This document shows positions 56,332 to 64,000 of a stretch of DNA of 64,000 nt, piece by piece. Both the position numbers and the translations under genes were made by a program. This DNA is from Rhizophlyctis rosea (lineage: Eukaryota > Chytridiomycota > Chytridiomycetes > Rhizophlyctidales > Rhizophlyctidaceae), in the NCBI GenBank assembly GCA_027596075.1, contig JADGJC010000074.1, positions 65,792-129,791 of the forward strand, given 5' to 3'. The notes under the pieces were generated by a model that saw only the letters and a program-made list of their open reading frames with translations, ran no database searches and was not told the DNA's origin. Position 1 is the stretch's first letter; each line of letters begins with the position of its first letter.

Positions 56332-57051
56332 GACGCTGTATCATCCTTGTAGAAAACCGATAGAAGTAAAAGTAATGCTCTGATAATGCTAAGAATCTGT
56401 TGATCATAACAATACAGATCAATATCCCCAGCAGATCTAGAAGGGCTGTTTCAGAATGATCTACAAATGGGTTGAAACTCACAATCAACTCAAATAGTCC
56501 GTCCCACTACCCGTACCAACTGTAGTATCGTAATTGGCCAACTGCCCAATGTCTGTTTTTCTTCCAATTCAATATCATCGGCCTCCCACCTCGGCCATCA
56601 ACTGGCCCTGCTGACTCGATGCCAGCAACATCGTCACTGCTGCCGTTGAGGCAGTGTGATGACGGAACTGGATGTTGTACTTTGGCATTGGATTTTTGGC
56701 TTCGATTTGTCGTAGCAAATCTGTTCTTGTTGACTATTGCGCTGGACCTGGTTGCTGTTTATAGTTGGGTTTCGTGTGCTATTCGTGACTGTCCCGGGCT
56801 CCCGCAAGCCTTTACTATGGCTTATGGGACTGCCTTTGGTGGAAAGCGCGATGAGCTTACACTGGACATGAATCTTAGTTTTCAACCACGACGAAAGGGC
56901 CCAGATGCAAGGACCCTGGCGGCAATGACGTTCATTGTGGCGCAGCACCAGTGCTTGTTTACTAATCCGTTCCCTCTCCCCTGCCATCCTCAAAACATCT
57001 TGCCCATCTGTACATCGTTCGAACCACACATAGTCCACCCTGAAACGAAAA
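56332..57051. other. Intergenic region
   Basis: 720 bp between two same-strand genes. A frame from 56619 to 57167 overlaps the SDR start and has no recognisable protein. No RNA or repeat seen. Confidence 0.4.
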
Positions 57052-58397
57052 ATGTCCCTTCGCACGTCTCTCGTCATTGTTGTTGGAGTGGGCCCAGGAA
57101 CAGGTGCTGCCTTAGTGCGGAAATTCAGCAGGGAGGGCTTGAAGGTTGCTATGTTGGCTCGGAATGAAGGTGTTTGTCCGCAAGCTCCCAACTTGTTGCG
57201 CGCGCTTAGCGGTTGCTGACTGTACTAAAAACACTCGCTCAATCGCTTCGTGCAAAGAATACCTGAACAGATTGAAGAAGGAAATCGAAGCAGAAGGTGG
57301 AAAGGTTGGTAAACTTCTCAATGTCGAGAGGTGTGCCAATGGCAGTTAATTTCAATGCAATCACAGGCAGAAGCATTCCCTACGGATATTACAGCAGCTG
57401 AAAATGTAGCGCAAACCTTTGATAAAATACGGAGTACATTCAGCGATGCAAGCTGGGATCTTTTTGTCTATAGTATGTATATTATGCGGGATGGTCAGGC
57501 AGCCGGACTATCAATTTTGACATCCATGGTCCAGACGCGTCTGGTTTTCTCCAAGCAGAGTTTCCTCGAAACCACCCCAGAGCAGTTTGGTAAGTTTCCA
57601 CATTCATCTCATGTTTTAAACACCAAGAATAGTACATCTGATGATGGCATCTCAGAGCAACTGTGGCAGACGAGCTGCTTTGGCGGCTTTCTAATATCCA
57701 AGCAAGTGTTGCCAAAGATGGTGGAGCAAAAGCAGGGAACAGTGGGCATTACCTCACGACATGTTGAAAGCTACGAATTAGTCAATTCATTCGTCCTTGC
57801 AGGTCATCTTCACCGGCGCCACTGCCGCCCTTCGTGCCGGTGACGGATTTGCCAGTTTTGCATCCGCAAAGTTCGGATTGCGAGCGTTGTCACAAAGTCT
57901 GGCGCGAGAGTTTGGTCCGAAGGGAGTTCATGTGGCACATGTGGTGAGTTTAGGCACTGCAGAGAGGAGTCTCTTCTGAATGGCTCACCACACTAACAAG
58001 ATGCAACATGCATAGGTCGTCGATGGAGGCATTTGGACGCCCTTGTAAGCATCAATTGCAGATGATCGTGAACATGATTGTATTGGTCATTTGACAACCC
58101 ATCTTGCAGCGCGCAGAAGATGTGGCCGGATAATGAAGCGAAGTTCATCCAGCCGGAAGCCATTGCAGACACATACTGGAGTGAGTTTTTGTCTGCATGA
58201 TTCACTGATATACCTGTGTCCTGCCGCCGCATATTGATCGATCCCGGTTCTTGTCAGACTTGCATAAACAGCATCAGTCAACATGGACGCAGGTATGTAT
58301 TAGATCAGTCTAGTGTTCCATTTAATACGCTTCCCGCGACTTATTGATTCGGCTTGTTCAGGAACTTGACATCCGACCCTTTGCTGAAAAGTTCTAA
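57052..58397 (+). CDS. Short-chain dehydrogenase (SDR), Tyr-to-Phe, possible frameshift
   Basis: Starts MSLRTSLVIVVGVGPGTGAA with the NAD(P)-binding VGVGPGTGAALVRKF loop. Introns give KVAMLARNEEYLNRLKKEIE, then EAFPTDITAAENVAQTFDKI. The exon near 57541 reads NASGFLQAEFPRN in the frame set by its splice site. The family sequence SFLETTPEQF lies one base away, so a single-base frameshift (an extra G near 57561) is likely, either real or a sequencing error. Downstream is normal: WQTSCFGGFLISKQVLPKMV, VIFTGATAALRAGDGFASFA, SAKFGLRALSQSLAREFGPK, IQPEAIADTYW and LDIRPFAEKF. The YxxxK Tyr is Phe (FASAK), so activity is doubtful. Confidence 0.6.
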
Positions 58398-58577
58398 CCA
58401 TCCGGTGCACAATATGCATGCAACCTGTAACATTGCAGATAGTTTGGTAATTGATCATGCCAATTCCTTAATCCAGAAGTGCCATGCATTTGCAAAATAA
58501 AATTACAATGTACAATGAATCTAAATACAAGACATCTCCAAAAACCGCCATCTGCGCTCACACTTTCCCACATCCCT

Positions 58578-61500
58578 TTACACAAACTTATAAATCTCCA
58601 CCTCATACTCCCCAGAATCAACCTCGCCCATCAACTTCTTCCACTCCTTCCGGTGCTCCACCGGCTTCTCCTTCGTCCACCTGCCCCGTTCCTCCCTCTT
58701 CTCCTTCTCCTCCGCCTCCTTCTTCTTCTGCTCTTCAACCATGCTGTGGAAACTTGAGACGACGCCTCGTGCTTTTGCTTCTATTGAGCGGTACGTGGAA
58801 ACGTGAGACGTTATTATATCTTGGAGGGATTCGAGTTGGGGGAGGAGGGTGGGAGTGAAGATGAGGGTTGAGAGATGGGCGTCTAGGAGGAGAGTTAATG
58901 TGTCGATTGTCTGTTGTGAGGTTGGAAGATGGTAGATAAGTAAATGAGCAGTTGCATAAAACGACCTCGAGTTTGTGGGCACAGTTTCAATGGTTGACAT
59001 ACCCGACTCCACTCATTCGGTTCGTCGCCATCGTCCGCTTCATCGCCTCCCGCAAACAGCCACCAATTAGGCGACTGACCATCCCCAAGGATCTCCTTCA
59101 TCAACCACTCAAACAAAACCGCAACTTCCTCCACCTCCAATTTCCGTAATGCCCGCGTCATAAGGTTATCGTTCCGTGCATACGCAAAAACCCGACGAAG
59201 CAAATACGCATGCCCAACCGTCAACGATTCCCCACCTTCCTTCCCATCAACCTCCATCGCATCCCCATCCGCCTCCACCCCAACCCGCACCTCCTTCTCC
59301 TCCGCCGACAACTCCCCCCACCATTTCCGAACCATATCCCTCCCCCCCTTCACAACCCATCCAACCGCCTCCACCAACTCCTTCTCATCCAAATCCCCAA
59401 CATTCTCCAAAATCTCCTCCAACAAGGCCACATCCCCAGCCCTCGTAACCAGCGACACAGCCCCACCAGGCACCGACCGACTAGTCATCTGTTTCGTCCG
59501 CATAAGATACATAATAAACTTTCGCGGGAAAACCGTCTCCCTTCCAGAATCCGCCACGGTCGTCTCAAACCACTCCACGACCTTCTTCATGACATGGTTG
59601 ATCGCAACACCAGAGAACGAAACCGAGGGAAGAGAGATGACGTCTTTCCCAATCTGGATATTGACGGTCTTCTTCGCACCCCCAATCGGCCCCTTCTGCA
59701 TGATCCATCGCTCCGTTATTGCATCAAACTTCTTGTTGGTAATCGTCGCAGTAAGGTTCGACTGACAAATCTCACGGACAAATCTCGTGTCAATTTCCTC
59801 CAGCGTCTTCAGCGTATTTGTGTACAATTCCATCGATTCATTCTGTTTCACCGGTAGGGGAGTGTCAAGAACACCCAATAACCCTTCTCCAGCAATGTGC
59901 ATCCGCTTCTGCTTGCCCGTCGGGGCGTTCACTGTGGCTATCTTCAGTCCGGTGATTTTCTTCTCGGATTGGGTCGCTCGTCCGATGGCGCTCGCGAGAG
60001 TGAACTTGGGTGCGTAATATGGTGTGAGGGTGACGTTGGTTTTGAATTGGAGAGGTGATGCTGCGGTGACTATGCTGTGGGCGAGAAGAAGAGTGGCGCC
60101 TGATGCAGGTGTTTGACAAACTTCGCTCTGTGATGCGCCCAAAATGTCAGCGCAAGATCTTATTTCAATGATTGCAAGGGACTCACCCATATGGCATGTT
60201 GTCCTCCATTTGCAGCGTTCTGTGACCCTCCAGTGATATCCTCTGCCTTGTCTCCCGTTGCTCCCAAAACCCCCTCATATTGCACAGTTCCGTAGTTCAT
60301 GTCCAATACAGTCAACGCATCCTCGTATCCCTCGCCTAATACCAGCCATGTCAGTAAGCAACCCCAATGATTTGCTCTCAACCCATATCTCACCAGAGTC
60401 TTTTGACCTGATGACGGCAACTAAATCCGCATTCAAGCATTCCACTCGAACACCCAACGGCCGCCCCAACCCTTCCTTGGCGTGCAGGACTGGCGCTATC
60501 ATTATTTTTCGCACCAAAATCAAGGACGTGCCGAAAGTGGGTACCGTAAAGATTTTGAGCGATCCGTTGTTTGGACCTGTTGTTCTGGGATCAGTTCACA
60601 ACTCTCATTATTTAGTTTTTGACGCGCATTTGTACTCACTGAGGATCACCAATTTTCCTAGCACGTCTCTACTTCTGTCCTTGGCTGCATGGAATGTGAC
60701 CCCTGCAATAGTCCCCTTCACTGGAACAACATACTCGGCATTCGTGACTGCTGGTGTAGAGGAGGAGGACGTAACGGTGTGGACGCGTAGAATATGGGCT
60801 GCTTGTCGCGTGAGAAGGTTGAGGATGTAGAGAGTGGTCGTATGTGCCTTATTCGAAACTATTTCCATGTCATCTTCGGTACCCTCCAACGAAGACGACT
60901 GAACATCTTCTACGTGGGAGCCAACCCAGACGACAGCTTCCTCGGATCCAGGAGTGAATGTAGGCGAGGGGAGTGCTGAGACGGGGACATGCTCTCTGGG
61001 CATCACTGTAAGATGACCGGTTGAATGCGTAATTACGAGATGTGGAGTGGACAGATGTGGGACGAAGGGGGTGATTGTATGGATGGGGTGTTTGAACTAG
61101 AAGGAGCACTTTGTTTAGTGCGTGATGAACGAGTGACAACCCAACAGAACTACATACTGTGTAATCAAGGCGCTTTGTAACGGCAGATACTCCTCCCTTT
61201 CCTCCAATTGATACCCGGAACCGCCACAATTGCTTCCCCTCCTCCACCCCACAAACCGGAACGAAGACGTCGCCATCTCGCATGGCATTCATCAACCGTT
61301 TGTGTTCGTCTCCATCATCGTCAGCTGAGGGATCGATGTCATCGCCAGCATCAGGTAACGCGGAGGAAGGAAGGGTGGCGGATTTGCCGGGGAGGAAACG
61401 AGCAGGAGACGAGAAGCATGTGCCGGGTGCCACGGACCACGCACAGAGAGGTTGATTCGTTGCGAGCTGTGAACACGTAAAGAGTTATTGTCAGTTTTGA

Positions 61501-61796
61501 CATAGACATTATTCGGTGCTGGAATCTGCGTGTTCACGCGGCATACTCACATCGTACAAGTAAATACCAGCACCCTGCACAGTCACAACCGCCACAGTGT
61601 ACTCCGTGGTTTCATTTGGTCTCCGGAATTTTTGGGTAACCGCCGCGCTCAAAAAGTGTTTCGGGACGTCTTCATTTGCAGCAGGGGTGTCAGAGGGGGC
61701 CTTCCCGGCCTTCCCCCGCACTTTCTTCGGGAGATCGACAGTAAGTGGAGTGGCGAGTAGGGGAGCTGACGGCTGTATCTGTAGTCTTGGAGCCAT
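58578..61796 (-). CDS. NOL11: Nucleolar protein NOL11/UTP8-like (SSU processome)
   Basis: t-UTP component for rDNA transcription and 18S rRNA processing. Starts MAPRLQIQPSAPLLATPLTV at 61796 and is split by several introns. The N-terminal half is a beta-propeller-like region (EYTVAVVTVQGAGIYLYDLA, CAWSVAPGTCFSSPARFLPG, ITHSTGHLTVMPREHVPVSA, YVVPVKGTIAGVTFH). The central part is LKIATVNAPTGKQKRMHIAG, and a helical section follows (DVALLEEILENVGDLDEKEL). The C-terminus TIDTLTLLLDAHLSTLIFTP, LESLQDIITSHVSTYRSIEA, VVSSFHSMVEE ... YEVEIYKFV matches the human NOL11 end (LLLDANFTVV ... YSIEVLELF). Assignment rests mainly on this C-terminus and the order of parts. Confidence 0.7.
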
Positions 61797-62995
61797 CTTG
61801 CCGACGACTAATCTATGCCCTAGTGGTATCAAGTATAGTCCCTGCAATTGGGGTAGTATTTTTAGCTATAGCAGGAAGAAAGCTCGAAAACATCGAAAGG
61901 TCCTCAAACCCAAAATTCCGGTTCCACAAGCCACACCACCATCGCGCCACACATCAAACCAAAAACAAAAACAAGTCGGATTGTGGCACGTGGCGTAAGG
62001 CGCCTCAATAAGCCACCACCAACAAGTAACATAAAAACCCCAAACTTTTCTTCCCACCCACTTCTCCTTTCGAAGACCACACTCCCACCGAATCGCTCAT
62101 CGAAGCAACACATACGAGGTGCTCACACCTCATCCACATTGCTTTGGGGAAAGTCCTCGGACTCGCTCTCAATAACGAGACGCGACGGGCAGAAAGTGTC
62201 GCCGGCAAGCCCGGGTCCCTCCCCCTTTGCACCGCTAGGTCCAATGGCCAGATGGTGGTCGCTTTTCTGGGGGAGTGGTTCGTCATAGCACAGTCATGCG
62301 ATTGCGGTCTTTCTTTTAGGAGGCTGTAACACAACGAGGCTTACTCGTGGTATGTGGTCTTCCCTCAACACTATTTTTTTAAGTAAAGAAGAAAACCTTT
62401 TGTTTGTGCGTTTTGTGTTTGTATGATCAGTATCATTTCCGTTTACTACACTCTGTGACTTTTCTTTACTCCGTGAAAAGTTCCAATTTTTATGTAAACA
62501 AGATCAAAATTTCGTCAGACTATTACTCACCGGGTTGTTCAATTTTCGCCGCCTTACCGGTCTATCATTAGTCTCACATTTTTACACATTATATACCACA
62601 TGCCTTAGTACAATGAGTGATCTCACGATATTGGAATTGCGGGTGGAAAACCAAAGCAAATTTGAGCCTCATAACTCGCCATTATCTGAGATGAGCTGAG
62701 AATGATGTCAACATCATCTCAAAACCCTCCAATTGGCAATTTGGCAAATCGTTGGTTTATCAGTTGCAACTCCAGCCTTCCCATGACACAAACAAATATA
62801 GTTTTGGTTGCAATCAAAAATACAGTTGATTTTTTGCACATCACCTGAATACGCATTAGCACAAACCACATAAGGCTAAGCTACAGGACTAAACCAGTCC
62901 AAAGCAACAGCCCCTCGCTAATCAAAAACCTCCACAACTAATCACTATCTACATAAAACAAACCACCAAACCAACTACCCAAATTCTAACAAAAA
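61797..62995. other. AT-rich intergenic region
   Basis: 1.2 kb, the most AT-rich stretch of the window from 62340 onward. Contains a short palindrome ATGATGTCAACATCAT (62702-62717). No gene, tRNA or repeat recognised; holds the NOL11-like promoter and the transporter 3' UTR. Confidence 0.5.
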
Positions 62996-63938
62996 TCAAG
63001 GCTTACACCTATCCCTCGGCACATCCTTCCCCCCCGTCGCCCACTGCTCAATAGTAACATACGTAGTATACACCATCGCCCCCGTCCCAAAAAGCACCAA
63101 CGCCATATCCTTCCACTTCTCCACCCGGCTCCGCGCAATATGCCAATGGAACAAACTCGGATAAATAAAGCTCAACGGGATGCACGCAAAACACCCCACC
63201 AAACTCACAAACTTGTCTAGATTATCCGACCCCCAGTATGATACCCCGGCTAGCAACCCGACCAACAATGCTCGGTACGCATTCTTCTGCCACTTAATGA
63301 CCGGGCTCGATTTGCCCGTTTGGTGGATTTCGAACATGGCGTGTTCGGTTATGCGGATGGTTGGGTAGACGGTTAGGGGGAAGGATAGGATGATTGCGAT
63401 GGCATAGAAGAATTGGATGGCGGAGACGTGCGGGCCTTTGGGGAGGTTGAGGAAAACGACGGTTTCGACTTTGGGGCCGAAGGCGAGGTAGCCGATCGCA
63501 CCGATGGAGACGAAGATGATCCCGATTGTGAGGACGACCATCGTCAAGACGAACGAGAACTTTTCTGGCTTCTTCATCGACTCGGCGATCGGGAGGATGA
63601 GACAGATGCCCTCGAATGCGAACATGGCCGTACCGACGAACAGTGGGAAACTCTCCAGGTTGAACCATACTAGTCCCGGTGCCGCCCCGTTCTTGGAAAC
63701 TACGAAGAAATCGTGGTAGAAAATGTAGGATAGACCGGCGATAATGAAGACGTCCGCGATCAAGGATGTGTGACTGAAATGCTTAATCTTCCGGACCCAT
63801 GATAGCGGGATGTAGATGGCGAGTTGAAGGACGATGAAGAACCAGTCCGGAAGGTCCCACGTGCAATTTGAAACAATTCTAAGGAGATCCCGTAGATTCT
63901 GTGCCACGAAAATGTAGTATGCGCAGCAAAATCCAGCC
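62996..63938 (-). CDS. Amino acid transporter, SLC36/AVT type, 3' exon
   Basis: The final exon of a gene whose 5' part lies beyond the window; the acceptor is TTTGTAG|GCTGG at about 63938. It gives roughly 313 residues with eight or nine hydrophobic segments, for example WFFIVLQLAIYIPLSWV, SLIADVFIIAGLSYIF and FPLFVGTAMFAFEGICLILP. Others include MVVLTIGIIFVSIGAIGYLA, FFYAIAIILSFPLTVYPTIR and FVSLVGCFACIPLSFIYPSL. The GTAMFAFEGICLILPIAESM motif and the order of helices are typical of the amino acid/auxin permease superfamily, SLC36 (PAT) or vacuolar AVT3/AVT4. Substrate cannot be told from sequence. It ends KDVPRDRCKP. Confidence 0.8.
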
Positions 63939-64000
63939 TACAAAGTTTGGGTTGTTAGTTTCCATATTCAAACAGAACCCTTTCCCACACAACACACATA

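Noticed and set aside
59176..59857. Long Pro/His-rich plus-strand frames
   Set aside because: Antisense shadow of the NOL11-like coding sequence; composition reflects the opposite strand.
62690..62717. Palindrome ATGATGTCAACATCAT
   Set aside because: Short, isolated and in AT-rich spacer; expected by chance.

Overview
The window looks like nuclear DNA of a fungus, most likely a flagellated zoosporic one (Chytridiomycota-like). Nearly every gene is split by short introns (mostly 50-80 nt, GT...AG), intergenic spaces are small, and the proteins are conserved eukaryotic housekeeping factors. Two genes point to a zoosporic lineage: a TMEM237-like ciliary transition-zone protein (29273-31601) and a decayed gene of the ankyrin-like 'LEWW' repeat type that I associate with chytrids (6479-7752). 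The lineage is an inference. I recognise about 32 protein genes (one clearly broken, two cut by the window edges), two candidate intronic box C/D snoRNAs, two 10-N assembly gaps and a few short repeats.

Left third (1-23.4 kb): an LRR protein tail; a small hydrophilic protein; SF3A3 (U2 snRNP); a hypothetical protein; the LEWW pseudogene; another hypothetical; eIF3b; UDP-glucose pyrophosphorylase; a PDHX/PDX1-type E3-binding protein without a lipoyl domain, divergent from BCD1/ZNHIT6; a short membrane protein cut by a gap; a secreted DUF1996 protein with a Thr/Lys-rich tail; and a small mitochondrial-looking basic protein.

Middle third (23.8-47.1 kb): an F-box protein; a four-RRM Nrd1/Msa1-like RNA-binding protein with a long leader; TMEM237-like; phosphomannomutase; a small basic protein; a single-pass membrane protein; a BTB/T1 protein; RPL12 (uL11); RPL43 (eL43) divergent from a twin-CX9C Som1-like gene; and the SCY1-family pseudokinase (SCYL1/Cex1) divergent from RPL7 (uL30).

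Right third (47.1-64 kb): a repeat-bearing spacer; a stand-alone four-helix voltage-sensor-like protein; a Gyp1/TBC1D22 Rab-GAP; D-lactate dehydrogenase (cytochrome type); a tail-anchored hypothetical; a short-chain dehydrogenase with a probable one-base frameshift and Tyr-to-Phe in YxxxK; NOL11/UTP8; and the 3' part of an SLC36/AVT-type amino acid transporter.

There is no operon logic here, but ribosome production and translation are well represented: RPL7, RPL12, RPL43, eIF3b, BCD1 (box C/D snoRNP assembly), NOL11/UTP8 (SSU processome) and the snoRNA candidates. The most interesting observations are an intron-encoded C/D snoRNA in RPL7 with a 13-nt complement to a conserved LSU rRNA stretch, a second orphan C/D-like RNA in a long eIF3b intron, the lipoyl-less E3-binding protein, and the stand-alone voltage-sensor-like protein. 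Splice sites were read by eye and phase-checked where stated; starts are uncertain where noted.
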